Origin: Candidatus Latescibacterota bacterium
GTDB taxonomy: Bacteria; Latescibacterota; UBA2968
DNA: 64,000 bases
Reading direction: 5' to 3'
Assembly (NCBI GenBank): GCA_022824945.1
Contig: JAJDYX010000055.1
Coordinates: forward strand, 32,300-96,299
Part shown: positions 25,215 to 34,907 of the stretch, piece after piece
Layout of the letters: every line of letters begins with the position of its first letter
Numbering within the stretch: position 1 is the first letter of the stretch
Notes under the pieces: model-generated
Seen by the model: only the letters and a program-made list of their open reading frames with translations
What the model was told of the DNA's origin: nothing
Database searches by the model: none
Program-made: the position numbers and the translations under genes

Positions 25215-25246
25215 AATCAACGAATCAACGAATCAACGAATCAACG
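25215..25246. repeat. Four tandem copies of AATCAACG
   Basis: Exact 8-bp repeats in the roughly 200-bp gap between the divergent M42 and RND genes. They are preceded by a near-repeat TAGACTAATAGACTAA (25201-25216). The remainder of this gap holds only the M42 promoter. The number of units could vary by slippage. Confidence 0.85.
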
Positions 25247-25278
25247 AACTCCGTTCATTGATTCCCTGTGAGAAAACC

Positions 25279-28200
25279 ATGAACCGCCAATCCTCCCTGT
25301 TACCGCGCATTTCAGTGAATCGCCCCGTCACGGTTGCGATGTGCCTGGTCGCGTTGCTCCTGGTGGGTATTGTGGCCTATTTTCGCGTACCGGTAAAGTT
25401 CTTCCCCTCGGGATTTACACCGGCTTTTTTGTATGTGGATATTGAATACAATCACCGCAACGCCTCGCCCCAGGAAGCCGAACAACAAATCGCCCGACCC
25501 CTGGAAGAACAATTGCGCGCGGTAAAAGGCATAAAGAAAATTCGCACGTACAGCGCGTCTTATGGCGTGGATGCGCCCATTGAGTTTCAGCCCGATACAG
25601 ATATGGTCCTGGCTTATAATCAGGTCGTTGACCGCCTCGAGCGTCTCAAATTAGAATTGCCTGAGGAAGTGCGCGATCAAGTCTATGTATATAAATTTAA
25701 TGCCGATAGCTGGGAAATTATGTGGGCGGGCGTCTCTCTGGATCCATCCATTGTCGATCCCTATAAGTTCTTAAACCTGCATGTGAAACGGCGTTTAGAA
25801 CGGATTGAAGGCGTGGGCAGAGTTAGCTTTTGGGGTGTGGATGAAAAAGAAGTCATGATTGAACTCAGCCACGAGCGATTGATGACCCGGGGGGTAGATT
25901 TGGGAACGGTGGTGCAATCGCTGCGATCAGACAACTTCGCGCTCTCGGTCGGGCATGTGCGCGAAGGCGGCAAACAATTTTTCGTGCGATCACTCGCCAA
26001 ATATCAAAGTGTAGATGAAATCAAAAATATCCTCATCCGCACGCCCCAGGGCGAAGTGCGCCTTGGAGATATATCAGACATAGTTTACGATGTTCCCGGG
26101 CGGTCGTGGTATCAGCGCATTGATGGCCAGGCAGCCGCGTCAATCGGGATTTTTCAAGAATCGGGTGCCAATATCGTAGAAGTATGCGAGCGCGTGGTGA
26201 CGGCTTTACAGGAGATTGAAAACGATCCGATAGTGGGAGAACAGATCGTTTTTAATGTGTTTTTTAATCAGGGCGAATACATCAACGATTCGATTCGCAA
26301 TTTGGAAACCACAGGGCTTTGGGGTGGGTTGTTTGCCGCGATGGTTTTGCTATTCTTTTTGCGGACAGTGCGAATGACGGCAATTATCACCCTATCTATT
26401 CCCCTGTGTGTGATGATTACGATTACAGCACTTTATTTTCTTGGCTGGTCACTCAATGTACTGACTATGATGGGACTGATGGTGGGCGTGGGGATGGTGG
26501 TCGATAATGCCATCGTAATCCTGGAAAATATCTATCGCATGCGCGGCAAGGGACTGCCCGGCAAAGATGCAGCCATCGCAGGTGCCGGCGAAGTCGGGTT
26601 GGCGATCACCATGGCAACGTTGACAACCGTTGTGGTATTTTTGCCGTTGATGCTGATGAGTGGCAATGTAGAACTGACCTTTTTTCTCGCACGCATTGGT
26701 GTACCGGTTGTGGTCGCACTTGTTGGATCGCTATTCGTAGCTCTCATTTTTATTCCTCAGGCGGCATTGCGCTTTGGCAGTTCCCGGGTAAAAGCCGATC
26801 CCGCGATAATTCAACGCGCGCGCCATTATTACGCGCGCATGCTAAACTGGACACTCGCACATCGGCGCGATGCATTTTTGATCGCCCTCGTCCTACTCGG
26901 AAGCATCAGCTATCCAATGAACGAACTCAAGCGCGGCGATTCAGACGGCAGCATGCTCAACGATTTTCGCATCTATTTCAGTTTTCCAAAGGATTTTGGC
27001 ATTCGAGAGGCCAGCGACACAATCGCAGAAGTCGAGGATTTTTTAGAGGCTCGCCGCGAGAAATACGGGATTGAAACCATGCGCGTGTGGTTCAGATCTA
27101 CGTATGGCTCTATTCACGTCTTTCTGAAAAAGACCGATGAGGCGTGGTGGCAAACAACTTACAAATCCGTACGCGCATTGATCGGTATTCCCGTACAACA
27201 GCACTTACCTCGCAACGCCGTCATCGAAGACATGAAAAAGCACGCGCCCCAATTTGTAGGCGTCAAAGTGGTTGTACAGGGGCAAAGCAGGAGCAGCGGC
27301 GATGGCGGCGATTCCTCCATATCACTAATGCTCTATGGGGATAATGTCGATGTGCTCGCGGAACTGGTGCAAGAAGTTGAACGACGGCTAAAAGAAATCC
27401 CATCGGTCATAAGCGTAGATTCTGATCTGGAACGCGCCAATGATGAGGTACAGGTCATTATCGACCGGGAACGCGCACAAAAACTTGGACTCGTAGCTCG
27501 GGACGTGGGGCGCAGCATTGGTTTCGCGCTTCAGGGCGTACAATTGCCCTATCTCCAGTCTGACAACCACGAAATCAGGGTGCGATTGTATTTGGAAAAA
27601 TTGAATCAGCAAACACTGCAACGCCTGAAGCGTTTGACTTTTCCGTCTGAAACGGGCGCACAGGTTTCATTGCTGGACTTTGCCGTATTGCGCATAAATC
27701 AAGGACGCGGCACCATCAGACGAGAAGATGGCAAAACGCGGTTGCGGGTGCAGGCTTTCACAACCGAAGAAGATGTCAAAGAACTATATGGAGAAATTGA
27801 CCGCGCAATGGAAGGATTTGAAATGCCGCGCGGTTATACCTGGGACAAAGGGGAAAGATATTCCAAGCTCCGGGAAGAAGATTATACCATGTATTTCGCC
27901 GCGATTATGGCCGTGACCTGCGTATTCCTTTTAATGGGCGTTTTGTTCGAGTCCTTTGTACTGCCATTTTCTGTTTTGTTTTCCATCCCCTTTGCCTTTC
28001 TGGGAGTTTACTGGACGCTATTTGCGACCCAAACACCTATGGCTGGATTGGCGATGGTGGGCATCATTGTGCTCATCGGTGTGGTCGTCAACAATGCGAT
28101 TGTACTGGTCGATATGGTAAATCGCCTGCGCGCAGAGGGCATGCATCGAACCGCTGCGATCATGGAGGCGGGTGCAAATCGCTTTCGCCCCATCATGATG

Positions 28201-28452
28201 ACGACATTTACAACCGTCTGCGGCCTTTTGCCAATGGCACTGGGAAGCAGTAAAGTTTTGGGACAGCCCTACGCACCTATGGGATTCACCATGATCGGCG
28301 GCCTGCTTTCTTCCACCTTACTCACCCTCCTCCTCGTGCCTTTGTTTTACACATTTTTGGATGACTTGCGCTCAGCCCTCAAAAGGTTGACAAACAGTGC
28401 CTTCAACGCGCTGAAAATTGGCGACACACAGGCAGCAGATATGGCGGATTAA
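25279..28452 (+). CDS. RND-type efflux pump, inner-membrane component (AcrB/HAE family)
   Basis: 1,057 residues, the full size of a proton-driven RND transporter. The architecture is TM1 (PVTVAMCLVALLLVGIVAYF), a large periplasmic domain, TM2-6 around residues 340-490, a second periplasmic domain, then TM8-12 near 870-1035. The TM4 proton-relay segment reads MMGLMVGVGMVVDNAIVILENIYRM: the first relay Asp is kept and the second is Asn, as in some HAE relatives. The TM10 part has VGIIVLIGVVVNNAIVLVDMVNRLR. Neither a membrane-fusion protein nor a TolC-like channel is adjacent, so those partners must be elsewhere. ATG 25279 is chosen over TTG 25258 because it gives the usual N terminus. Confidence 0.9.
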   Translation: MNRQSSLLPRISVNRPVTVAMCLVALLLVGIVAYFRVPVKFFPSGFTPAFLYVDIEYNHRNASPQEAEQQIARPLEEQLRAVKGIKKIRTYSASYGVDAPIEFQPDTDMVLAYNQVVDRLERLKLELPEEVRDQVYVYKFNADSWEIMWAGVSLDPSIVDPYKFLNLHVKRRLERIEGVGRVSFWGVDEKEVMIELSHERLMTRGVDLGTVVQSLRSDNFALSVGHVREGGKQFFVRSLAKYQSVDEIKNILIRTPQGEVRLGDISDIVYDVPGRSWYQRIDGQAAASIGIFQESGANIVEVCERVVTALQEIENDPIVGEQIVFNVFFNQGEYINDSIRNLETTGLWGGLFAAMVLLFFLRTVRMTAIITLSIPLCVMITITALYFLGWSLNVLTMMGLMVGVGMVVDNAIVILENIYRMRGKGLPGKDAAIAGAGEVGLAITMATLTTVVVFLPLMLMSGNVELTFFLARIGVPVVVALVGSLFVALIFIPQAALRFGSSRVKADPAIIQRARHYYARMLNWTLAHRRDAFLIALVLLGSISYPMNELKRGDSDGSMLNDFRIYFSFPKDFGIREASDTIAEVEDFLEARREKYGIETMRVWFRSTYGSIHVFLKKTDEAWWQTTYKSVRALIGIPVQQHLPRNAVIEDMKKHAPQFVGVKVVVQGQSRSSGDGGDSSISLMLYGDNVDVLAELVQEVERRLKEIPSVISVDSDLERANDEVQVIIDRERAQKLGLVARDVGRSIGFALQGVQLPYLQSDNHEIRVRLYLEKLNQQTLQRLKRLTFPSETGAQVSLLDFAVLRINQGRGTIRREDGKTRLRVQAFTTEEDVKELYGEIDRAMEGFEMPRGYTWDKGERYSKLREEDYTMYFAAIMAVTCVFLLMGVLFESFVLPFSVLFSIPFAFLGVYWTLFATQTPMAGLAMVGIIVLIGVVVNNAIVLVDMVNRLRAEGMHRTAAIMEAGANRFRPIMMTTFTTVCGLLPMALGSSKVLGQPYAPMGFTMIGGLLSSTLLTLLLVPLFYTFLDDLRSALKRLTNSAFNALKIGDTQAADMAD

Positions 28453-28502
28453 TTTTATCCTGCCTCCCCCTCAAATCCCTGCCCATCCGGATTCTGACAG
28501 TT

Positions 28503-29834
28503 TCACTCAATCAAACTCTGCCAACTCTGTTCATGTACCTCAGCTTCCGGCCAGTGTGTATTCAGAATATCTTTAATATTATCCTTCGGTCCCCGAAAGA
28601 CCATGATCATTTTATCCGACACAAAAAATTTTTCAAGAAATGAACGCACATCCTCATCAGTAACCGAATCATAACCGCCTTTGCGGCTCGGTCTGTTGTA
28701 AATAGTACTATTTACTTCACGGTTAAGGCTTCTCTGTGGTGTCTGGTTGTGGACATCTGACACCTTTAGAATTTCACGCCGCTCTTTGAGCGCTTCCCAA
28801 AAGCGCGGATTGTTGGGCAACTCTTGGATAAAGTCTGACATTTTCTGTATCAACTCCTCGCTATTGTGAAGTTGCGGATCGGCGAAAATTTCAAGATACC
28901 TAATCTCTCCTGATGTCCTCAACCTGCAAGAAGGACTATAGGTCAATCCCAATTCTTCTCTAAAATATTTGGGAATTAGACCATGAATATCACCTCTGAG
29001 CGCACTCGATATAAGTGCCGGGACATAGGTTTCTTCACCGAGGCTTCCAAAAGGGATCAACCAGTAACTGAAAACACTCTTCATATTTGAATTAAACACA
29101 AAAGCCGCAGGACCAATTTTAGAATCAGTTTTTAGATCCGCCAATGAATGCACAAACCCGCCTGTCTCTCGTTCTTCTGTAATCGGACGAAGCAACTTCG
29201 CAACCTCAGTAGAATCGAGGTCTGAGATAACCTTAAAAAATACCACCTGTGTTTTTAGTAATCGAGACTGATATTGCCTGATATCCTCAAGTGAGAGATT
29301 CTTGAGCGTTTTTAAGGACCTTTGTTTCTGTATGCCGGTTGTTTGTAAAAGTGCAAAGCTTTTCATATGCGTAGAGGCCCTATTCCGCAGGTCATTCTGG
29401 TAAATAGTCATTAGTTGTCTTTTCGCCTCTTTCAAGTCGAGATCGGAAAATTCTAAATTCTGTATCAAATCCACGACTATTTTTATAGACTCGCCGCAGT
29501 TTTTGGACAGACCATAAATGGATATTGTCTGGTATAGCGTACTGGTGGTGATATTCAACCTCGTGCCCAATGCCAACAATTGATCCATGTACCCTCGCCT
29601 TTTTGCTCCATCCCAAATCAATCTTGAGACTGTTCTTGCAAGCCCAATCTGAGAAGGCTGATCCCGATTTCTTCCTGCACCAAGAAAGACAATATCAATT
29701 TTAGTCAAGGGCGCGCGTGTGTCCTGGCGATAAAAAATATGATGGTTGGGAATCTCTGCAAAAGCAGGTAGAACACCAACCACGTAACACAGAGCGAAAC
29801 TAAATATCACTTTCAGGAACATAAACATATTCAT
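28503..29834 (-). CDS. M16-family peptidase-like protein, non-catalytic partner
   Basis: 443 residues with a signal peptide (MNMFMFLKVIFSFALCYVVGVLPAFAE). It has the alpha-beta layout of M16 half-proteins (TKIDIVFLGAGRNRD, GLARTVSRLIWDGAKRRG, LALGTRLNITTSTLYQTISIYGLS, and a second domain with REELGLTYSPSCRLRTSGEIRY). The HxxEH zinc motif is absent, so it should serve as the structural half of a heterodimer, as in processing peptidases and PqqF-like pairs. The start overlaps the 3' end of the upstream M16 gene by 35 bp, indicating coupling; an in-frame ATG at 29828 is an alternative. Base composition is AT-richer than the flanking genes. Confidence 0.8.
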   Translation of the reverse strand: MNMFMFLKVIFSFALCYVVGVLPAFAEIPNHHIFYRQDTRAPLTKIDIVFLGAGRNRDQPSQIGLARTVSRLIWDGAKRRGYMDQLLALGTRLNITTSTLYQTISIYGLSKNCGESIKIVVDLIQNLEFSDLDLKEAKRQLMTIYQNDLRNRASTHMKSFALLQTTGIQKQRSLKTLKNLSLEDIRQYQSRLLKTQVVFFKVISDLDSTEVAKLLRPITEERETGGFVHSLADLKTDSKIGPAAFVFNSNMKSVFSYWLIPFGSLGEETYVPALISSALRGDIHGLIPKYFREELGLTYSPSCRLRTSGEIRYLEIFADPQLHNSEELIQKMSDFIQELPNNPRFWEALKERREILKVSDVHNQTPQRSLNREVNSTIYNRPSRKGGYDSVTDEDVRSFLEKFFVSDKMIMVFRGPKDNIKDILNTHWPEAEVHEQSWQSLIE

Positions 29835-31281
29835 CTGCCTTTCGAGAGAATTTCCCATGCAATTTTCTGATAACCCATATCAACGCAAGTAGAACCGTAG
29901 CAACAGTCCAAATAATAAGAGCAATCCCCAATATAATCTTGCTTGGAGACCGGCTTGTATCCTGTTTTGAAGTTGTTGTATCCTGTATTAATCTCAAGGA
30001 AAGGGTTATGGAATTGTCATCTGCCATGTATTGGTCTATGATGCGCCGGAGGTCTTCAGTACTAACGGATTCTATATCCTTGATCAATTTCGGATATAGC
30101 ATGGGGTCATTGGTATGGGCAAATGCCCGCCCGAATGAAGAAGCCATGCTCGAGCGGTTGTAAAATGCGGAATACATGCTGTGCAATTGTTCATTGCGGG
30201 CTGCATTGAGTTTATCTTCAGAGATCGATTTCATCTTCTCTAACTCGACACGAATAATATCATGAACAGCATCTGAGGATGTAGTATGGGGCAGGTCTGC
30301 AGTGCAATTCATAAGACTGAATCCTCTATAATGGCTGAGTCCTATACTGAAAACCTTTGCAAGTCCAGAATCAACTATATAAGACTTCAATGAATTCGAA
30401 TTTTTATTCATAATGCGAGAAAGAATGAGCAATCCCGCATAGTCGCGATGGTCTAAGCCTGGTGTGTACCAGCTTTTCCTGAATTTGGCAATACTGAGAC
30501 CTTTTGTAGTAATCCTGAACTTTTTGCCCAATACTCTGGGCTTAGAAAATTGAGTAGATGGCAATTCGTCTGGTATTTGCTCATTGCCATAAGCTTCGTC
30601 CAATTTTGTCAGGACATAGTCAACATCCACATCGCCGATCACGACAATCAATCTCTTTTGGCGGCGCAGAAAATCCTCATAGTACGCTTGTAAACCAACG
30701 GGTTCGAGTTGTTTGATAAAATCCTCTGCCCCAACACCACTAAAATTTTTCCTTCCATATACATAGTTCGAAAATCGATTGGAGAATTGTATATTTAAGT
30801 TTGCAGCTCTGCCGCTTCTTTCCGTCAGTACAATTTTCTTTTCCTTTTCAACGACTTCTTCATTGATCACTGTGTTGTAATATGTTTCTGAATCTATATC
30901 AACTGCAAGATCAAACTTATCCTTTGGAAATCTCAGTATAAAGTGCGTATAATGATGAGAAGTAATAGCGTGTTTTTGGCCTCCATTCTTGCTAACGACT
31001 TCGGCATGATTTCTAGTGCCAGACATGATATGCTCTAAGAAGTGTATCCGTCCCTGTTTACCTTCTTCCTCATCTGCCGAACCAGCACTGTAGAAGGTCT
31101 GGTATTCAAAGGTCGGGATTGTCCGATCCACGACAATCACGGCGTCAAGATTGGGATTGATGGTATAGTGTTGCGCGGTGAGTTCTTTGGACAACACCTC
31201 CGTCCCAACAAGCTCATAAGCCAGACAGTTATTCGACAAGCCCCATACGAGAAATAAAATAATAGCATAAATTTTCTTCAT
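29800..31281 (-). CDS. Membrane-anchored M16 zinc peptidase, catalytic subunit
   Basis: 493 residues. Export signal at 1-22 (MKKIYAIILFLVWGLSNNCLAY). The inverted zinc motif is HFLEH (His80, Glu83, His84), with the third ligand probably Glu154 in EKEKKIVLTER. The second M16 domain follows (LSIAKFRKSWYTPGLDHRDYAGLLILSRIM). Near the C terminus is a hydrophobic helix (IILGIALIIWTVATVLLALIWVI, about 450-472) and a basic tail, so the enzyme is probably fixed to the inner membrane facing the periplasm. With the overlapping non-catalytic partner it forms a heterodimer for peptide degradation or processing; the substrate is unknown. It begins 9 bp after the Gfo/Idh stop, with GTGAGG as ribosome site. 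Confidence 0.87.
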   Translation of the reverse strand: MKKIYAIILFLVWGLSNNCLAYELVGTEVLSKELTAQHYTINPNLDAVIVVDRTIPTFEYQTFYSAGSADEEEGKQGRIHFLEHIMSGTRNHAEVVSKNGGQKHAITSHHYTHFILRFPKDKFDLAVDIDSETYYNTVINEEVVEKEKKIVLTERSGRAANLNIQFSNRFSNYVYGRKNFSGVGAEDFIKQLEPVGLQAYYEDFLRRQKRLIVVIGDVDVDYVLTKLDEAYGNEQIPDELPSTQFSKPRVLGKKFRITTKGLSIAKFRKSWYTPGLDHRDYAGLLILSRIMNKNSNSLKSYIVDSGLAKVFSIGLSHYRGFSLMNCTADLPHTTSSDAVHDIIRVELEKMKSISEDKLNAARNEQLHSMYSAFYNRSSMASSFGRAFAHTNDPMLYPKLIKDIESVSTEDLRRIIDQYMADDNSITLSLRLIQDTTTSKQDTSRSPSKIILGIALIIWTVATVLLALIWVIRKLHGKFSRKADEYVYVPESDI

Positions 31282-31290
31282 GTTTAAACC

Positions 31291-32316
31291 TCACGAAAGT
31301 TCGACATCTACCGGAGCTTTTCGCTCAATACTATCGCAAATCGCCTCGCATACCACCATCGCCTGACACGCATCTCGCAGGGTTGGTGAACCTGCCTCCC
31401 CTTTTTGTACAGCCCGCGCAAAAGCCTGCATTTGCCCCCAGTATCCACCTCGTTTTTCCGCATTGTCCCGCACCGCGGGTGAATAAGACTGGGATGGAAT
31501 ACCGGGCGAGGGTTGGTACCCCCCTTCGGGCGAGTGGGGTTCAAAATCCAACGTGTGTAAATTCACCAAACGCAAATGCGCCCGTGCATCGCCCGCCGCT
31601 TCAATCTTACACGTCCAATTTGGGGTACAACCTGTCAGCGTAATCATTCCGGTAGCACCACTATCAAAATGCGCGGTACAGGCAATTGCAAATCGCCCGC
31701 CCTCACCAACCGACAAATCCGCGTAAACCCGCTCGATCTCCCCGCCCAAAAAACGCGCGAGATCTACTGCATGGGTTGACTGAAAAATCATATACTGCCA
31801 ACCCGCGCGATATTCCATGTCATCCTGCCACATCGGGCTGGGCATAAAATATCTGCTCTCCAAAAAAAGCAATTTACCAAACTCGGGCGTCGCCATCAGT
31901 TCTCGAAATTTCTGCACCCCAGGCGCGTGTCGCATATTGTGACCGATCTGCGTAATCAGCCCTCGCCCCTCAGCCATATCGGCCAATTCCTGTGCCTGGG
32001 CGGTTAAACGCGCCGGAGGCTTCTCCATCATCAACGGCAACCCCGCCGCCAGCACCTGCTTGCCGCACTCAAAATGCATATCTGGCGGTCCCACGATCAT
32101 CACGGCATCCAGATCTTCCTTCTCGAGCATATCGGACAAATCTGTGTACCATCTTCTCGCCCCAAAAAACCGCGCATTGCGCTCGGCCAACGCCGCTTGC
32201 AAATCACAGCAAGCGTACAGATCCAATTCCGGTATGGTTGCAAAATTGGGATACCACGATGCACTCGCCTGTCTCCCACAGCCTACAAACCCAACGCGAA
32301 CAGGAGCGTCACTCAT
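31291..32316 (-). CDS. Gfo/Idh/MocA family oxidoreductase
   Basis: 341 residues with an NAD(P)-binding Rossmann front (RVGFVGCGRQASASWYPNF) and the family EKPP motif (LMMEKPPARLTAQAQEL). The catalytic-region tail is MEYRAGWQYMIFQSTHAVDLARFLGG, where the His is the likely proton donor. It probably oxidises a sugar, cyclitol or sugar-acid hydroxyl. It overlaps the msrA stop as ATGA and continues into the M16 pair, so the three functions share a transcript although they have no obvious biochemical link. Confidence 0.85.
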   Translation of the reverse strand: MSDAPVRVGFVGCGRQASASWYPNFATIPELDLYACCDLQAALAERNARFFGARRWYTDLSDMLEKEDLDAVMIVGPPDMHFECGKQVLAAGLPLMMEKPPARLTAQAQELADMAEGRGLITQIGHNMRHAPGVQKFRELMATPEFGKLLFLESRYFMPSPMWQDDMEYRAGWQYMIFQSTHAVDLARFLGGEIERVYADLSVGEGGRFAIACTAHFDSGATGMITLTGCTPNWTCKIEAAGDARAHLRLVNLHTLDFEPHSPEGGYQPSPGIPSQSYSPAVRDNAEKRGGYWGQMQAFARAVQKGEAGSPTLRDACQAMVVCEAICDSIERKAPVDVELS

Positions 32317-32861
32317 TTCTCACCTCTCAGTTTATCGCGAAACGACTTGCGAAACTTTTGCACCTTGGGATTGATAACAAAGATGCAATACGGTTGATAC
32401 GGATTCTCCACAAAATAATTCTGATGATAATCTTCCCCTTCATAAAATATTGGAAGCGGCGCAATCTCCGTCACAATCGGATCGGGCCACAAATCCGACG
32501 CATCCGTCTCTGCCATTGAATGCTCAGCAATGCTCTTCTGCTGTTCATCGTGATAAAAAATCACCGACCGATACTGCGTGCCCACATCATTCCCCTGGCG
32601 ATTCAAAGTCGTCGGATCATGCGTGCGCCAGAAAATGAACAGAATCTCCTCAAACGAAATCACGGTCGGATCAAACACAATCTGTACCACCTCGGCGTGC
32701 CCTGTGGTACCTGAACACACTGCCTGATACGTCGGATTTTCCACCGTACCCCCCGCGTATCCCGACACAACCTTATGCACGCCAATCACATCCTGATAAA
32801 TCGCCTCCACGCACCAAAAACACCCGCCCCCGAGCGTCGCGGTCTCCATTGTACTGGACAT
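32313..32861 (-). CDS. msrA: Peptide-methionine (S)-S-oxide reductase MsrA
   Basis: 182-residue repair enzyme that reduces methionine-S-sulfoxide in proteins. The catalytic motif GCFWC is at residues 13-17, with nucleophile Cys14. The conserved YAGGTVENPTYQAVCSGTTGHAEVV and GEDYHQNYFVENP stretches complete the fold, and its length is normal for cytosolic MsrA. No MsrB domain is fused. It heads the unit msrA-Gfo/Idh-M16-M16, with an AAGGAG ribosome site. Confidence 0.95.
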   Translation of the reverse strand: MSSTMETATLGGGCFWCVEAIYQDVIGVHKVVSGYAGGTVENPTYQAVCSGTTGHAEVVQIVFDPTVISFEEILFIFWRTHDPTTLNRQGNDVGTQYRSVIFYHDEQQKSIAEHSMAETDASDLWPDPIVTEIAPLPIFYEGEDYHQNYFVENPYQPYCIFVINPKVQKFRKSFRDKLRGEK

Positions 32862-33055
32862 ATTGATACTCCTTTATGACTATTTCACTCTGCAATTTTC
32901 ATCCATCATATTCCCCCCCACACCTTTTGTCAAGACGAAATCAGAATCCCACCGCGTAGCACATGGCGATTTTCTATTTGACACACGCGCGCGATCCTGT
33001 CAAATTAAACCCTTGTCTTATACCGTTATTTTTTTCAACCTTAAAGGAGATTTAC

Positions 33056-33880
33056 ATGCCCCAACGGGAATTCAACCTCAAATACGCCCCGCATTACGGC
33101 CATTTCTCAAACAGTGCAGGCGATGACTATCTCGACCAGCTCAAATACGCCGCGGATCAGGGCTTTACAGCCTGGGAAGATAATGGCATGCCCAAACGCG
33201 ATGTGGGAATGCAAGAAAAAATCGCCGCAGAAATGACCCGATTAAATCTCGAAATGGGTGTTTTTGTCGCCACGGGATCCTTTTCAGATGTCACATTTGC
33301 CGGCGACGACGAAGACGCAAAACAGGCCGTCTTAAAAGATATCAAAGCCGCCATTGAAGTTTCCAAACGCGTAAATGCAAAATGGTGTACAGTCGTCCCC
33401 GGGCTTTACGACTTAAAACTCGCGTGGGATTATCAAACAGCCAATGTGATTGAACTGCTCAAACGATGCTGCGACATTCTCGAAGAATCGGGTCTTGTCA
33501 TGGTATTGGAACCGCTCAACCGCCTGACGAACCACCCCCGCGTTTATCTGGCTGGCTCGCCACAGGCATATCTGATCTGCCAGGCAGTCAACCACCCGTG
33601 TTGCAAAATTCTCTTTGACATCTACCACCAGCAAATCACCGAAGGCAATCTCATCCCCAACATCGACCGTTGCTGGTCTGAAATCGGTGTTTTTCAAGTA
33701 GGCGATAACCCCGGCCGCAAAGAACCCACCACTGGTGAGATCAACTACAAAAGTATCTTCAAGCATCTACATGAAAAAGGCTGCACGAGCATCGTCGGCA
33801 TGGAACACGGCATCAGCCTGCCCGGCAAAGAAGGCGAAGACCGCCTGATCCAGGCTTATGTAGAGTCGGATGATTTTTAG
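33056..33880 (+). CDS. Xylose-isomerase-like TIM-barrel protein (hydroxypyruvate isomerase-like)
   Basis: 274 residues from ATG 33056 (AAAGGAG upstream; the frame is open for 31 more codons without a better start). The TIM barrel matches the hydroxypyruvate isomerase/sugar-phosphate isomerase group: KYAPHYGHFSNSAGDDYLDQLKYAADQGFTAWEDN at the front, VMVLEPLNRLTNHPRVYL and ILFDIYHQQITEGNLI with metal-binding Glu and Asp, and GEINYKSIFKHLHEKGCTSIVGMEH at the end. It most likely isomerises a small sugar. First gene of a plus-strand run with Gfo/Idh, fucosidase and PhyH. A weak promoter-like TTGACA lies at 32978. Confidence 0.82.
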   Translation: MPQREFNLKYAPHYGHFSNSAGDDYLDQLKYAADQGFTAWEDNGMPKRDVGMQEKIAAEMTRLNLEMGVFVATGSFSDVTFAGDDEDAKQAVLKDIKAAIEVSKRVNAKWCTVVPGLYDLKLAWDYQTANVIELLKRCCDILEESGLVMVLEPLNRLTNHPRVYLAGSPQAYLICQAVNHPCCKILFDIYHQQITEGNLIPNIDRCWSEIGVFQVGDNPGRKEPTTGEINYKSIFKHLHEKGCTSIVGMEHGISLPGKEGEDRLIQAYVESDDF

Positions 33881-33896
33881 GTAAGGAGTCCATCTC

Positions 33897-34895
33897 ATGA
33901 AAGCAATTCTCGTCGGCCTCGGTGGTCGTGCGCGTCACTGGCAGGCCGCGTGTGAAGCACATCCCGAAGTCGAATTGGTCGCATACATTGAACCCTCAGA
34001 AGAAAATAAAAAACGTGCGATAGAAGAACGCGGCGTACCCGAAAATCTCATCTTCGACGACCTCAGCGATGCCGCCTCAGTAGAAGCCGACTTTGTCGTG
34101 GATGTCACCCCACCCGCTGTTCACGAAACCATCGCGATGAAAGCCTTTGATGCCGGCCTCAATCTACTGGGCGAAAAACCCCTGAGCGATAATTTCGAAG
34201 CCGCTAAGCGCATCGTTGAAGCGGGCAAAAAAGCGGGTGTCAAACACATGATCACCCAGAATTATCGCTTTAATGAATTGCCCCGCACCACGCGGCGCTT
34301 GCTCGAAACCAGACATATTGGCGACGTGGCGCAACTCGACGTATCGCTCTATGTCGATTGGGCAGACAACCCGGGCAGTCACTATGTGACGGAACCCTAT
34401 ATGTTCCTCACCGACATGGGCATCCATCACTTTGACATGATGCGCTACACCCTCAATGCCGACCCCGTCAGCGCACACGCCATCACCTGGAACTTGCCCT
34501 GGGGCTGGCATCAGGGCGACGCCTGTCAGATTATCGTCTTCAAATTTGAAAATGGCATTGTCGCCACACATCGCGGCATTGGCTGCACAATGGGACATGT
34601 ACCTGCGGGACACAACGGCGAATGGCGCTACGAAGGACCAAAAGGCACGCTGACGTGGGAGGGCTTTGACCTCTTTTACACGCTCAAGCACAAACAGAAT
34701 CCACAAATCCGCGAACAAATCGAACTCGACGAAATCGACGGACCCAATCCCGTACTCAACGAATTTGTTCGCGCCCTTCGCGAAGATCGCCAACCCGAAT
34801 GCAATGCCGAAGACAATCTAAAATCTATGTCCATGGTCTTTGGAGCCGTCACAAGTGCAAAGGAAGGACGAGAAGTACAACTGTCAGAACTATAA
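33897..34895 (+). CDS. Gfo/Idh/MocA family oxidoreductase
   Basis: 332 residues. Nucleotide-binding front KAILVGLGGRARHWQAACEAHPEVE, GEKPLSDNFEAAKRIVE as the EKP motif, then MITQNYRFNELPRTTRRLLE, and DMGIHHFDMMRYTL carrying the catalytic-region His and Asp. Its partners suggest the dehydrogenase step in breakdown of a monosaccharide released by the fucosidase. It starts 16 bp after the isomerase gene and ends 12 bp before the fucosidase, with GGAG sites at both junctions. Confidence 0.87.
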   Translation: MKAILVGLGGRARHWQAACEAHPEVELVAYIEPSEENKKRAIEERGVPENLIFDDLSDAASVEADFVVDVTPPAVHETIAMKAFDAGLNLLGEKPLSDNFEAAKRIVEAGKKAGVKHMITQNYRFNELPRTTRRLLETRHIGDVAQLDVSLYVDWADNPGSHYVTEPYMFLTDMGIHHFDMMRYTLNADPVSAHAITWNLPWGWHQGDACQIIVFKFENGIVATHRGIGCTMGHVPAGHNGEWRYEGPKGTLTWEGFDLFYTLKHKQNPQIREQIELDEIDGPNPVLNEFVRALREDRQPECNAEDNLKSMSMVFGAVTSAKEGREVQLSEL

Positions 34896-34907
34896 AAAGG
34901 AGACCTC

